Part shown: positions 15,125-25,947 of the stretch, piece after piece | How the letters are laid out: each line of letters starts with the position of its first letter | Position numbering within the stretch: the first letter of the stretch is position 1 | Source: Aurantimonas sp. HBX-1 | GTDB taxonomy: Bacteria; Pseudomonadota; Alphaproteobacteria; Rhizobiales; Rhizobiaceae | Assembly (NCBI RefSeq): GCF_021391535.1 | Contig: NZ_CP090066.1 | Span: 4,043,501 to 4,107,500, forward strand | DNA length: 64,000 nt | Reading direction: 5' to 3' | Program-made: the position numbers and the translations under genes | Notes under the pieces: model-generated | What the model saw: only the letters and a program-made list of their open reading frames with translations | What the model was told of the DNA's origin: nothing | Database searches by the model: none

Positions 15125-16065
15125 CCGGCCCGCGGTACTTCGTCTTCGGGCACGGCTATTCGGCCGGCCACTATGTCGCGACGCTCGATCCGAAGAGCGT
15201 CGAGGGCGTCACCGTGCGCACCCGCGACAAGGCCTCCCAGCTCGCCGCGCACGGCCTGAAACCCTTCGTCTTCGACGGCGAGCATCCGACCGACGGCATC
15301 GCCTCGGCGCTCTATCGCGCGACGCATCTCCTGATCTCGGTGCCGCCCGGCCACGCGGCGCCGGCCGGCGCCCATGTCGGCGGCGCCAACGCGCGGCCGG
15401 GCGACCCGGTGCTGCGCTGGTACGAGAACGAGATCGCCCATGGCAGCCCCAACCTCGAATGGATCGGCTACCTCTCGACGGTCGGCGTCTATGGCGACCA
15501 TGACGGCGGCTGGGTCGACGAGACGGCGGAGGTGCGGCCGGTCTCGGCCCGTTCCCGCGAGCGCGTCGCGGCCGAGGCGGCCTGGCAGAAGGCGGCGGCG
15601 ACCCGCGGCGTGCCGCTCGCCATCCTGCGCCTGTCGGGGATCTACGGGCCGGGGCGCAACGGCTTCGTCAATCTCGCCAGCGGCACGGCGCGGCGGCTGG
15701 TCAAGCCCGGCCAGGTGTTCAACCGCATCCATGTCGACGACATCGCCGGCGCGCTGCAGCTGCTCGCCGAACGCCGGCTGGGCGGCATCTTCAACGTCAC
15801 CGACGACGAACCCGCCCCGCCGCAGGACGTCATCGCGCATGCCGCCGAACTGGCCGGCATCGCGCCGCCGCCGGAGACCCCGTTCGACACGGCGGTGCTG
15901 TCGCCGATGGCGCGCAGCTTCTACGGCGAGAACAAGCGCGTCTCCAACGCAAAGCTGAAAGCGGCCGGCTACACCTTCCGCTATCCGACCTATCGCGAAG
16001 GGCTGGCCGGCCTGACGGCGGACGCGGAGCGGGCGAAGACGGCGGCACCCGACCAAGCCGGTTGA
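15121..16065 (+). CDS. SDR family NAD(P)-dependent epimerase (YeeZ-like)
   Basis: A 314-residue atypical extended SDR starting at TTG, whose last two bases overlap the upstream TGA. The N-terminal motif is FGHGYSAGHY instead of the canonical GxxGxxG, which is typical of the YeeZ-like subgroup. YLSTVGVYGDHDG replaces the classical YxxxK neighbourhood, and LRLSGIYGPGRN and NRIHVDDIA are conserved family segments. It probably reads from the queG transcript. The biochemical substrate is unknown for this subgroup. Confidence 0.85.
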   Translation: MTGPRYFVFGHGYSAGHYVATLDPKSVEGVTVRTRDKASQLAAHGLKPFVFDGEHPTDGIASALYRATHLLISVPPGHAAPAGAHVGGANARPGDPVLRWYENEIAHGSPNLEWIGYLSTVGVYGDHDGGWVDETAEVRPVSARSRERVAAEAAWQKAAATRGVPLAILRLSGIYGPGRNGFVNLASGTARRLVKPGQVFNRIHVDDIAGALQLLAERRLGGIFNVTDDEPAPPQDVIAHAAELAGIAPPPETPFDTAVLSPMARSFYGENKRVSNAKLKAAGYTFRYPTYREGLAGLTADAERAKTAAPDQAG

Positions 16066-16123
16066 CAGTTCCGCAGCCGGAGATGAGCCTGCCGTCCGTC
16101 ATACCCGGAGGACGGACAGCGTC

Positions 16124-16600
16124 ATGGACCTTTCGCATTGGCTCTGGCTGGCGACCGCGGGCTACGGCGTCCACATCCTCGAGGAGTTCGTGCTCAACTG
16201 GCGGGACTGGGCGCGTGCGGTGATCGGCCTTCCGGTCGAGTGGAGCGACTTCTATGTGGTCAACGCGCTGGTCGTCGTGATCGGCATCGTTTGCGCCAAT
16301 CTCGCGGTCGCCGCCCCTGCGATCGCGCTGGGCTTTCCGGCCCTGATGATCATCAACGCCATCGTCTTCCACATCGTCCCGGTGATCCGGACAGGCGGCC
16401 GGTTCTCGCCGGGGGTCGCCAGCGCGGTCGCCCTCATGCTGCCGATCGCGCTGGCCTGCTACGCTGCGGCGGGCCGCGAAGAGGCGCTCTCGGTGGGAAG
16501 CGTGGTCGTGTCCCTTTTGATCGGCGCGGGCCTGATGGCCCTGCCGATCGTCCTGCTCAATGTCAGGAACCGGCCGTATTTCCGCCAAGACCGGACCTGA
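16124..16600 (+). CDS. HXXEE domain membrane protein
   Basis: A 158-residue protein with about four hydrophobic helices and the name-giving HILEE motif at residues 18-22, with a second conserved His later in NAIVFHIVP. The HXXEE family is widespread and of unknown function; the His and Glu residues suggest metal binding within the membrane. It stands alone, convergent with pntB. Confidence 0.82.
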   Translation: MDLSHWLWLATAGYGVHILEEFVLNWRDWARAVIGLPVEWSDFYVVNALVVVIGIVCANLAVAAPAIALGFPALMIINAIVFHIVPVIRTGGRFSPGVASAVALMLPIALACYAAAGREEALSVGSVVVSLLIGAGLMALPIVLLNVRNRPYFRQDRT

Positions 16601-16604
16601 CGAC

Positions 16605-16627
16605 GCGCGCGGCTCGTCGCCGCGCGT
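16605..16627. terminator. GC-rich hairpin between convergent genes
   Basis: GCGCGCGGC pairs with GCCGCGCGT (one terminal G-T wobble) around a TCGTC loop in the 55-bp gap between the HXXEE gene and pntB. No T-run follows on either strand, so it is a tentative bidirectional terminator. Confidence 0.4.
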
Positions 16628-16655
16628 GTCTGATCTTAGGTCTTCCCGCCGCCGC

Positions 16656-18098
16656 TCAGAGGAGCTTGAGCAGCGCTTCCAGCGAGGTCTTGGCGTCGCC
16701 GTAGAACATCCGCGTGTTGTCCTTGTAGAACAGCGGGTTCTCGATGCCGGAATAGCCGGTGCCTTGGCCGCGCTTCGACACGAACACCTGCTTGGCCTTC
16801 CAGACTTCCAGCACCGGCATGCCGGCGATCGGCGAGTTCGGGTCTTCCTGGGCGGCCGGATTGACGATGTCGTTGGAGCCGATGACGATGGCGACGTCGG
16901 TCGAGGGGAAGTCCTCGTTGATCTCGTCCATCTCCATGACGATGTCGTAGGGCACCTTGGCCTCGGCGAGCAGCACGTTCATGTGGCCGGGCAGGCGCCC
17001 CGCCACCGGGTGGATGGCGAAGCGGACGGTCTTGCCATCGGCGCGCAGCTTGCGGGTGAGTTCCGACACTGCCTGCTGGGCCTGCGCCACCGCCATGCCG
17101 TAGCCCGGCACGATGATGACGCTGTCGGCCTCCGACAGCGCCGCCGCGACACCCTCGGCGTCGATGGCGATCTGCTCGCCCTCGATCTCCATCGCCGGCC
17201 CCGTCGTCGCGCCGAAGCCGCCGAGGATGACCGAGATGAAGGAGCGGTTCATCGCCTTGCACATGATGTAGGAGAGGATCGCGCCCGAGGAGCCGACCAG
17301 CGCGCCGGTGACGATCAGGAGGTCGTTGCCGAGCGTGAAGCCGATCGCCGCCGCGGCCCAGCCGGAATAGCTGTTCAGCATCGACACGACCACCGGCATG
17401 TCGGCGCCGCCGATGCCCATGATCAGATGGTAGCCGATGAAGAAGGCGAGCAGCGTCATCAGGACGAGGGTCCAGATGCCGGCGCCGTTGAAATAGAGGA
17501 TCAAAAGGAGCAGCGAGGCGATGGCCGCGCCGGCGTTCAGCATGTGGCCGCCCGGCAGCTTCTTGGCCTTGCCGTCGACCTTGCCGGCGAGCTTCCCGAA
17601 GGCGACAACCGAGCCGGTGAAGGTCACCGCGCCGATGAACACGCCGAGGAAGACCTCGACCTTGAGGATGGCGATGAGCGCGCCGGTCGGATCGGCGAGC
17701 TTGTGCGCCAGGACGCCGGCGAAGCCGGTGAGCGCCTCGCGCATGACCGGGTCCATCGCCGCCACGCGGCCGAGCTCGATCTCGGCGTTGTAGCCGATGA
17801 ACACGGCGGCGAGGCCGACGAAGGAATGCAGCGCCGCGACCAGCTGCGGCATCTCCGTCATCTGGACGCGGGAGGCGACGACGTAGCCCATCACCGAGCC
17901 GGCGGCGATCATCACCAGGATGATCAGGCCGTGGCCGATGCCCGGGCCGAACACCGTGGCGATGACGGCCAGCGCCATGCCGACGATGCCGTACCAGACG
18001 GCGCGCTTGGCGCTTTCCTGGCCGGAGAGCCCGCCGAGCGAGAGGATGAAGAGGACGGCCGCGGCGATGTAGGCGGCGGAAACGATTCCGATCGTCAT
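16656..18098 (-). CDS. pntB: NAD(P) transhydrogenase subunit beta
   Basis: A 480-residue beta subunit of the proton-translocating transhydrogenase, which drives NADPH formation from NADH with the proton gradient. The first 280 residues hold about eight to nine membrane helices. The C-terminal NADP-binding domain carries PGYGMAVAQAQ, and later IGSNDIVNPAAQ and GYSGIENPLF, all standard PntB signatures. It begins 16 bp after pntA, so the two are one operon in the usual order. Confidence 0.98.
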   Translation of the reverse strand: MTIGIVSAAYIAAAVLFILSLGGLSGQESAKRAVWYGIVGMALAVIATVFGPGIGHGLIILVMIAAGSVMGYVVASRVQMTEMPQLVAALHSFVGLAAVFIGYNAEIELGRVAAMDPVMREALTGFAGVLAHKLADPTGALIAILKVEVFLGVFIGAVTFTGSVVAFGKLAGKVDGKAKKLPGGHMLNAGAAIASLLLLILYFNGAGIWTLVLMTLLAFFIGYHLIMGIGGADMPVVVSMLNSYSGWAAAAIGFTLGNDLLIVTGALVGSSGAILSYIMCKAMNRSFISVILGGFGATTGPAMEIEGEQIAIDAEGVAAALSEADSVIIVPGYGMAVAQAQQAVSELTRKLRADGKTVRFAIHPVAGRLPGHMNVLLAEAKVPYDIVMEMDEINEDFPSTDVAIVIGSNDIVNPAAQEDPNSPIAGMPVLEVWKAKQVFVSKRGQGTGYSGIENPLFYKDNTRMFYGDAKTSLEALLKLL

Positions 18099-18114
18099 GA
18101 TTTTTCCCCTGCCC

Positions 18115-19686
18115 TCAGGACTTCTGGAACATGGCGAGCATGCGCCGCGTGACGAGGAAGCCGCCGACGATGTTGATCGTGGCGATCAGCACCGAGAGGG
18201 CGGCCAGGGTGACGACCAGCCAGCTGCTAGACCCGATCTGCAGCAGCGCGCCGAGGATGACGATGCCGGAAATGGCGTTGGTCACCGCCATCAGCGGCGT
18301 GTGCAGCGAGTGGCTGACGTTCCAGATCACCGAGAAGCCGATGAAGCAGGCGAGTACGAAGACGATCAGGTGGCTCATGAACTCGGCCGGCGCGAAGGCG
18401 CCGACAAGGGCCATCAGCAGCCCGCCGATGACCAGCAGGCCGAGCTGGCTGCGGGTCTGCGCCTTGAAGGCGGCGGCCTCGCCGGCCCGCTTTTCGGCAG
18501 GGGTGAGCTCCTTGACCTTCTCCTTCGGCTTGCCGGCGGCGATCGCCTTGATCTTCGGCGGCGGCGGCGGCCAGGTGACGGCGCCGTCCTTGACCACGGT
18601 GGCGCCGCGGATGACGTCGTCGTCCATGTTGATGACGGCGACGCCGTCCTTGGCCGGCGTCAGATCGTCCAGCATGTGGCGCAGATTAGTGGCGTAGAGG
18701 GTCGAGGCCTGCGCGGCCATGCGGCTCGGATAGTCGGTATAGCCGACGATGGTCACGCCGTTCGGGCTGGTGACGACCTCGTCGGCGACGGTGAGGTCGC
18801 AGTTGCCGCCGCGCTCGGCGGCGAGGTCGACGACCACCGAGCCCGGCTTCATCGCCGCGACCATGTCGGCGGTCCAAAGCTTGGGGGCCGGCCGGCCGGG
18901 GATCAGCGCCGTGGTGATGACGATGTCCATCTCCGGCGCCAGTTCGCGGAAGCGGGCCAGCTGCTTCTCGCGGAATTCCGGGCTCGACGGCGCGGCGTAG
19001 CCGCCGGTGGCAGCGCCGTCCTGGGCCTCCTCGAAATCGAGATAGACGAACTGCGCGCCCATCGACTCGATCTGCTCGGCGACTTCCGGCCGCACGTCGA
19101 AGGCGTAGGTGATGGCGCCGAGCGAGGTGGCGGTGCCGATGGCGGCGAGGCCGGCGACGCCGGCGCCGACCACCAGCACCTTGGCCGGCGGCACCTTGCC
19201 CGCCGCAGTGATCTGGCCGGTGAAGAAGCGGCCGAAATGATTGCCGGCCTCCATCACGGCGCGGTAGCCGGCGATGTTGGCCATAGACGACAGCGCGTCC
19301 ATCTTCTGAGCGCGGCTGATGCGCGGCACCGCGTCCATGGCGATGACCGAACCGCCGGTCGCCGCGAGGCGCTGCAAGAGTTCGGCGTCGCTGGCCGCGT
19401 TGACGAACCCGATCAGCGTCTTGCCGGCATGCAGCCGGGCGATCTCGCCATCCTGCGGCGGGCGCACCTTGAGGACGATGTCCGAAGCCTGCCAGAGGCT
19501 GTCCGCGTCGGGGACGATCTCGACGCCGGCGGCGCGGTAGTCGGCATCGGCGAAGTTCGCCGCCTCGCCGGCGCCAGCCTCGACGAGGCACTGGTAGCCG
19601 AGCTTCTGCAACCGGGCGGCGCTGTCGGGCGTCAGGGCGACGCGGCGCTCGCCCGGATGGCTCTCGCGCGGTGTTCCGATCTTCAT
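18115..19686 (-). CDS. pntA: NAD(P) transhydrogenase subunit alpha
   Basis: A 523-residue alpha subunit of the fused, E. coli-like form rather than the split PntAA/PntAB of many alphaproteobacteria. Residues 1-380 are the NAD-binding domain I, with RESHPGERRVALTPD at the start and GAGVAGLAAIGTA as the Rossmann glycine motif. A linker rich in Pro, Lys and Ala leads to four membrane helices in the last 110 residues. It is first in pntAB; GAGGAGAAAC precedes ATG. A 20-bp palindrome lies about 100 bp upstream. Confidence 0.97.
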   Translation of the reverse strand: MKIGTPRESHPGERRVALTPDSAARLQKLGYQCLVEAGAGEAANFADADYRAAGVEIVPDADSLWQASDIVLKVRPPQDGEIARLHAGKTLIGFVNAASDAELLQRLAATGGSVIAMDAVPRISRAQKMDALSSMANIAGYRAVMEAGNHFGRFFTGQITAAGKVPPAKVLVVGAGVAGLAAIGTATSLGAITYAFDVRPEVAEQIESMGAQFVYLDFEEAQDGAATGGYAAPSSPEFREKQLARFRELAPEMDIVITTALIPGRPAPKLWTADMVAAMKPGSVVVDLAAERGGNCDLTVADEVVTSPNGVTIVGYTDYPSRMAAQASTLYATNLRHMLDDLTPAKDGVAVINMDDDVIRGATVVKDGAVTWPPPPPKIKAIAAGKPKEKVKELTPAEKRAGEAAAFKAQTRSQLGLLVIGGLLMALVGAFAPAEFMSHLIVFVLACFIGFSVIWNVSHSLHTPLMAVTNAISGIVILGALLQIGSSSWLVVTLAALSVLIATINIVGGFLVTRRMLAMFQKS

Positions 19687-19784
19687 TCGCGTTTCTCCTC
19701 GCGCGTCTGGCTGCGCCGCCGGGAAGCCCCGACCGCCAGCCGATGATCATGGGAAATCGGACGTCCTACCCCGGCCTCTCCGAA

Positions 19785-19804
19785 AGCCAGTATTTTCACT
19801 GGCT
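19785..19804. promoter_or_regulatory. 20-bp palindrome between divergent pntAB and the cupin gene
   Basis: AGCCAGT and ACTGGCT form perfect 7-bp arms around ATTTTC. The arm length, AT-rich centre and position about 100 bp before pntA and 120 bp before the cupin gene fit a dimeric repressor or activator site. No regulator gene adjoins it, so the binding protein is unknown. Confidence 0.5.
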
Positions 19805-19924
19805 GATGGGAGGCAAAATCGCAAGCCCGCAACAACGCGCTGTCGCGCGGGGGCCATGAGCGCTACGGTCCCGGACCGTCGATACCCGGAGCGTTTCCCG
19901 ACGCCGCAACCAGCGAGAACCGTC

Positions 19925-20395
19925 ATGTTCATCCGCCGCCTGATGCTCGCCGCCGTCCTCTCCGCCGCGGCCTTTCCCGCCGCCGCGCAGGTGACGGTCG
20001 AGAAGCTGCTGACCACCGGCGTCACCGCGACCGGCCAGCCCATCGTCCTGCCGCAGGACAATGTCGAGGTGATCGTCTCGACCTACGAGATCGCCGCCGG
20101 CGCCAGGCTGCCGTCGCACGAGCATCCCTCGACCCGCTACGCCTACGTGATGAGCGGCGAACTGCGCGTCACCAACACCGAGATGAACGAGGCGACGACC
20201 TACAAGACCGGCGACTTCATCATCGAGGCGATCGGCCAGTGGCATTATGGCGAGGCCCTCGGCAGCGAGCCGGTGCGGCTGCTGGTCATCGACCAGATCG
20301 AGAAGGGCGAGAAGACGGTGATCCTGGAGGAGCCGGCATCGCCTGCCGCCGCCGCGCCCGCGGCCGGTGCCGCGGCCGCCCCGGCGGCGCAGTAG
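19925..20395 (+). CDS. Secreted cupin domain protein
   Basis: A 156-residue exported protein. The start MFIRRLMLAAVLSAAAFPAAAQ is a signal peptide, chosen over an upstream in-frame ATG at 19856 that would bury it. The cupin fold shows the metal ligands of motif 1 as HEHPSTRYAYVMSGEL and the motif 2 His in GQWHYG. The last 20 residues are an Ala/Pro tail of low complexity. Periplasmic single cupins of this kind have no assigned reaction. It is divergent from pntAB. Confidence 0.85.
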   Translation: MFIRRLMLAAVLSAAAFPAAAQVTVEKLLTTGVTATGQPIVLPQDNVEVIVSTYEIAAGARLPSHEHPSTRYAYVMSGELRVTNTEMNEATTYKTGDFIIEAIGQWHYGEALGSEPVRLLVIDQIEKGEKTVILEEPASPAAAAPAAGAAAAPAAQ

Positions 20396-20444
20396 CCCGG
20401 ATCCCCGGAAGCGGCGCATCCCGGCCCCCGGCCGCCTGACGGGT

Positions 20445-21197
20445 TCACGCCGGGCCGGCGGTCCAGCGGTCCAGCGCCCGCCGCGTCCGCTCGGCCCCGA
20501 GGTCGATCACCGCGCGCATGGCCTCGCGCGTCGCGTCCTCGTCGCCGGCCTCCATCGCGTCGACGATGCGGGCGTGATTGACCGCGACCTCGGCGATCAG
20601 GGCCGGGTCGTTGGCCGGCGAACTCAGCTTGAGGGTGATCGCCATCGCCGCCTCGATGAGGCTGCCGATCGCCCGCATGAACGGGTTGCGCGAGATGTCG
20701 GCGACCGCGAGATGGAACTCCAGGTCGACCTGGGCGATGCTCGCCCGGTCGTGGCGCGGGTCGCCGAGGCGCCCGACGATCTCGCGCAGCCGGGCGATGT
20801 CCGCCGGCGTGGCGCGCTGCGCGGCGAGCGCCGCCGCGGCCGGCTCGAAGGCGAGGCGCATGGTCGCGAGGTCGAAGACGAAATCGTCGTCGAGCCCGGC
20901 CTCGACGCGCCAGCGCAGCACTTCCGCGTCCAGGAGGTTCCAGCGCACCGGGTCGAGCACCCGCGTTCCCACCCGCGCCTTCGGCTGGATCAGGCCCTTC
21001 GCCGCCAGCGTCTTCATCGCCTCGCGCAGCACCGTGCGCGACACGCCGAACCTTGCGCTCAGTTCCTTGTCGCCGGGCAGGATCGTCCCCGGCGGAAGGT
21101 CGCCGCGGACGATCTCGCGGCCGATGGCGGCGACGACATGGGCATGGCTGGTGCGCGGCGCGCGATCGGTGATGGTGTTGGCGAGGAGGCCCATCAC
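20445..21197 (-). CDS. GntR family transcriptional regulator, FadR/FCD subgroup
   Basis: A 250-residue regulator. The winged helix-turn-helix occupies residues 19-85 (LPPGTILPGDKELSARFGVS, then RTVLREAMKTL). The all-helical FCD ligand domain follows, with the Asp and His metal or ligand positions in EFHLAVADISRN and NHARIVDAME. It is the last gene of the furanose transporter operon, overlapping the permease gene by four bases, so it very likely controls that operon through the site at 25833-25844. The effector would be a sugar acid or sugar, by inference. Confidence 0.9.
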   Translation of the reverse strand: MMGLLANTITDRAPRTSHAHVVAAIGREIVRGDLPPGTILPGDKELSARFGVSRTVLREAMKTLAAKGLIQPKARVGTRVLDPVRWNLLDAEVLRWRVEAGLDDDFVFDLATMRLAFEPAAAALAAQRATPADIARLREIVGRLGDPRHDRASIAQVDLEFHLAVADISRNPFMRAIGSLIEAAMAITLKLSSPANDPALIAEVAVNHARIVDAMEAGDEDATREAMRAVIDLGAERTRRALDRWTAGPA

Positions 21198-22183
21198 GCC
21201 GGGCTATGGCCGAGGGCGGCCCCGCCCCGCCGCGCCGACAGCCAGACCAGGCCCCGCTGCAGCACGATGAAGGCGAACAGCAGGAAGCCGATGACGATCT
21301 TCGTCCACCAGCTCGAGAGGCTTCCGTCGAAGACGATGTAGGTCTGGATGAGGCCCATGATCATGATCCCGAGGAAGGTCCCGGCGACGAAGCCGGAGCC
21401 GCCGGTGAGCAGCGTGCCGCCGATCACCACCGCGGCGATGGCGTCGAGCTCGACGCCGACGGCCGCCAGCGAATAGCCGGCCGAGGTGTAGAGCGACAGC
21501 ACGATGCCCGACAGGCCGGCCAGGAAGCTCGACAGGGCGTAGATGCCGATCGTGGTCGCGGCGACCTTGACCCCCATCAGTTCCGCCGACTGGCGGCTGC
21601 CGCCGAGCGCATAGACGTTGCGGCCGAAGCGGGTGCGGTGGGCGACGAGGATGCCGACGGCGAACACCGCCAGCATCACCATGCCGACGAAGGTCAGCCG
21701 GCCGCCGCCCGGCAGGCGGATAAACAGATCCTGAAGCGTATCGTAGAAAGGATGCGGAATGGCCACCGACTGGGTCGAGACGACGAAGGCCATGCCGCGG
21801 GCAAAGAACATGCCGGCCAGCGTCACGATGAAGGCCGGCATGGCGAGATAGTGGATCATCGCCCCCATCACCGCGCCGAACGCCGTCGCCAGCACCAGCA
21901 CCAGGGCGATGGCGGCGACCGGGTGGAGCCCCCAATCGCCAACCGCGACGGCAATGAAGATGCCGGCGAAAGCGATGACCGAGCCGATCGAGAGATCAAT
22001 GCCGCCGGAGAGGATGACGAAGGTCATCCCGACCGCGGCGATGCCGAGAAAGGCGTTGTCGGTGAGGAGATTGCCGATGACCCGGGTCGACAGCATGTTC
22101 GGGAACTGCGCGATGCACAGCGCATAGGCGACGAGGAACACGACGAGCGTGGTGACCAGGGCGAAATAGCGCGAGGTGATCAT
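21194..22183 (-). CDS. yjfF: Furanose-type sugar ABC transporter permease (YjfF-like)
   Basis: A 329-residue permease of the ribose/galactofuranose importer family with about nine membrane helices. GGIDLSIGSVIAF and GGSRQSAELMGVKV are family signatures. It is the second permease of the operon and corresponds by order and by the YtfQ partner to YjfF. It overlaps the preceding permease gene by four bases and the regulator gene by four. Confidence 0.88.
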   Translation of the reverse strand: MITSRYFALVTTLVVFLVAYALCIAQFPNMLSTRVIGNLLTDNAFLGIAAVGMTFVILSGGIDLSIGSVIAFAGIFIAVAVGDWGLHPVAAIALVLVLATAFGAVMGAMIHYLAMPAFIVTLAGMFFARGMAFVVSTQSVAIPHPFYDTLQDLFIRLPGGGRLTFVGMVMLAVFAVGILVAHRTRFGRNVYALGGSRQSAELMGVKVAATTIGIYALSSFLAGLSGIVLSLYTSAGYSLAAVGVELDAIAAVVIGGTLLTGGSGFVAGTFLGIMIMGLIQTYIVFDGSLSSWWTKIVIGFLLFAFIVLQRGLVWLSARRGGAALGHSPA

Positions 22184-23198
22184 CGCACGGGGCTCCGCTT
22201 GCGGCTTTCGGCGCGCTCGCGGGCCCGGCCGAAGTAGCCGAAGGCCGAGGCGCTGGTCGGCGACTGCACGACGAGGATGACGACGATGATCGCCGCCTTG
22301 ATGATCAGGTTGAACTCCGGCGGAAAGCCGGCGAGCAGGATGCCGGTATTGACCGACTGGATGATCATCGCACCGATCAGCGAGCCGGCGATCGAGAAGC
22401 GGCCGCCGAGCAGGGAGTTGCCGCCGACGACCACGGCGAGGATCGCGTCGAGCTCCAGCCAGAGCCCGGCATTGTTGGCATCGGCGCCGCGGATGTCGGC
22501 GGCCGCGACGATGCCGGCGACGGCGGCGCAGAGGCCCGAGGCGGCGTAGACCGCGAGCAGCAGTGAACCCGTGCTGATGCCGGCGAGGCGCGAAGCCCGG
22601 CGGTTGATGCCGATCGCCTCGATCAGCATGCCGAGCGCGGTGAAGCGGACGAGGGCCGCGACAAGGAGCCCGAGCACCACCCAGAGGATCACCGGCACCG
22701 GCAGGCCGGCGACGGCGCCGCTGCCGAGGAAGATCAGGCCGGGATCGTTGAAGGTGAGGATGACGCCCTCGGTGACCAGCTGCGCGATGCCGCGGCCGGC
22801 GACCATGAGGATCAGCGTCGCGATGATCGGCTGGATGCTGAAGAAGGCGACCAGCGCGCCGTTCCAGAGGCCGCAGAGAATGCCGATCCCAAGCGCCGCG
22901 CCCAGCGTCGCGGCCAGCGAATAGCCGCCGGTGATCGCCGCGGCCGCCACCGCGCCGGTGATCGCCATCACCGCGCCGACCGAAAGGTCGATGCCCTTGG
23001 TGGCGATGACGAGGGTCATGCCGATCGCCAGCAGCGCCACCGGCGCGCCGCGGTTGACCACGTCGATCAGGCTGCCGTAGAGCCGGCCGTTCTGGTAGGC
23101 GATGTCGAGGAAGCCCGGCGAAATCGCGGTGTTCAGCGCCAGGATGACGGCGAGGGCGATCAGCTGCGGGGCGAGCCGCATGACGGGGACGGGCAGGC

Positions 23199-23202
<4 letters not shown>
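22180..23202 (-). CDS. ytfT: Furanose-type sugar ABC transporter permease (YtfT-like)
   Basis: A 340-residue inner-membrane permease. GMTLVIATKGIDLSVGAVMAI and GINRRASRLAGISTG are the conserved substrate-family motifs. Overlaps of four bases with the ATPase gene upstream and the second permease downstream show translational coupling. The pair of different permeases is typical of the E. coli ytfT-yjfF system. Confidence 0.88.
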
Positions 23203-24719
<1,517 letters not shown>

Positions 24720-24760
24720 TGCCTGCTCCGCGCACGCGTCATTCAGGGGATGGCCGGGGC

Positions 24761-24775
24761 CGCCCCGTCGGGGCG
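24761..24775 (-). terminator. Intercistronic hairpin after ytfQ
   Basis: CGCCCC pairs with GGGGCG around a three-base loop in the 99-bp gap between the binding-protein gene and the ATPase gene. Such hairpins commonly protect or terminate most transcripts after the binding-protein gene so that it is made in excess. The stem is short and there is no T-run, so this role is inferred. Confidence 0.4.
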
Positions 24776-24818
24776 AGGGAGCGGGAGCCGTGCCGCGGCG
24801 CGGCCCCCGCCCGGATCC

Positions 24819-25781
24819 TCAGTAGCCGAGGCTCTTTTTTTCCTCGTAGACCGCCATCGGGTCGTCGTCCTGCGTGTAGAGCTTGGACTCCGTCTGGATG
24901 AACTTCGGCGGCATGGTGCCGTCGGCCTTGAACTTCTCCAGCGCGTCGAAGGCCGGGCCCGCCATGTTCGGCGTCAACTCGACCGTGGCATTGGCCTCTC
25001 CGGCCGCCATCGCCTGGAAGATGTCCGGCACCGCGTCGATCGACACGACGAGGATGTCCTCGCCCGGCTTCAGGCCGGCTTCCTTGATCGCCTGGATCGC
25101 ACCGACGGCCATGTCGTCGTTGTGGGCGTAAAGGGCGCAGATGTTCTGGCCGCCGCCTTCCGCCTTGAGGAAGCTTTCCATGACTTCCTTGCCCTTGGTA
25201 CGGGTGAAGTCGCCGGTCTGGGCGCGCACGATCTTGATGTTGTCGTGACCCGCGATCGCATCCGCGAAGCCCTTCTTGCGGTCGATCGCCGGGGACGAAC
25301 CGGTCGTGCCCTCCAGCTCGACGACGTTGCACTCCTTGTCGCCGACCTGTTCGACCAGCCATTCGCCCGCGACATTGCCTTCATGGACGAGGTCGGAGCC
25401 GACCGCCGTCAAATAGAGGTCGTCAGGGGAATCGACCATGCGGTCGAGCAGCACGACGGGGATCTCGGCTTCCTGGGCCTCTTCCAGCACCTGGTCCCAG
25501 CCGGTGGCGACGACCGGGGCGAGCAGGATCGCGTCGACCCCCTGGGCGATGAAGGAGCGGATCGCCTTGATCTGGTTTTCCTGCTTCTGCTGCGCATCGG
25601 CGAATTTCAGGTCGATGCCCCGCTTTTCGGCTTCCTGCTTGGTGACCGAGGTCTCGGCGGCCCGCCAGCCGGACTCCGAACCGATCTGCGAGAATCCGAC
25701 GGTCATCTCGGCGGCCATCGCCGACGACGCCATCAGGGCGGCGGCAAGAACGGCCGCACCGGCATGTTTCATCAAACGCAT
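24819..25781 (-). CDS. ytfQ: Galactofuranose-type sugar ABC transporter substrate-binding protein (YtfQ-like)
   Basis: A 320-residue periplasmic binding protein. MRLMKHAGAAVLAAALMASS is a signal peptide with cleavage after AMA; mature AEMTVGFSQIGSESGWRAAE is very close to E. coli YtfQ as I recall it, as is QQKQENQIKAIRSFIAQGVD. E. coli YtfQ binds galactofuranose, and related proteins bind arabinofuranose, so the exact furanose is open. GGGAGGTGATC before ATG 25781 is an excellent ribosome site and excludes the longer upstream reading. First gene of ytfQRT-yjfF-gntR. Confidence 0.94.
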   Translation of the reverse strand: MRLMKHAGAAVLAAALMASSAMAAEMTVGFSQIGSESGWRAAETSVTKQEAEKRGIDLKFADAQQKQENQIKAIRSFIAQGVDAILLAPVVATGWDQVLEEAQEAEIPVVLLDRMVDSPDDLYLTAVGSDLVHEGNVAGEWLVEQVGDKECNVVELEGTTGSSPAIDRKKGFADAIAGHDNIKIVRAQTGDFTRTKGKEVMESFLKAEGGGQNICALYAHNDDMAVGAIQAIKEAGLKPGEDILVVSIDAVPDIFQAMAAGEANATVELTPNMAGPAFDALEKFKADGTMPPKFIQTESKLYTQDDDPMAVYEEKKSLGY

Positions 25782-25832
25782 GCGATCACCTCCCAGTGTT
25801 GAACGCCGGTCTCCCGCCGACGGCCTAAGGTC

Positions 25833-25856
25833 GTATGATAATACTTTTACTGTCAA
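25833..25856 (-). promoter_or_regulatory. Promoter -35 and overlapping operator candidate for the ytfQ operon
   Basis: On the minus strand a consensus TTGACA (25851-25856) is followed at once by an AT-rich dyad, GTAT-N4-ATAC (25833-25844), which matches the short spaced half-sites used by FCD-type GntR proteins. A site between -35 and -10 would let the operon-encoded GntR protein block polymerase. A good -10 hexamer at 17-bp spacing is not evident, so the exact promoter is uncertain. Confidence 0.5.
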
Positions 25857-25947
25857 GCCTCCGGGCAGCACCCGACGATGAGGCTTTTGCGTGGCCGGCG
25901 AAATCCGCTAGAGCGGGCGCAGGAACCAGCGAAAGCGAAGGCAGGCG

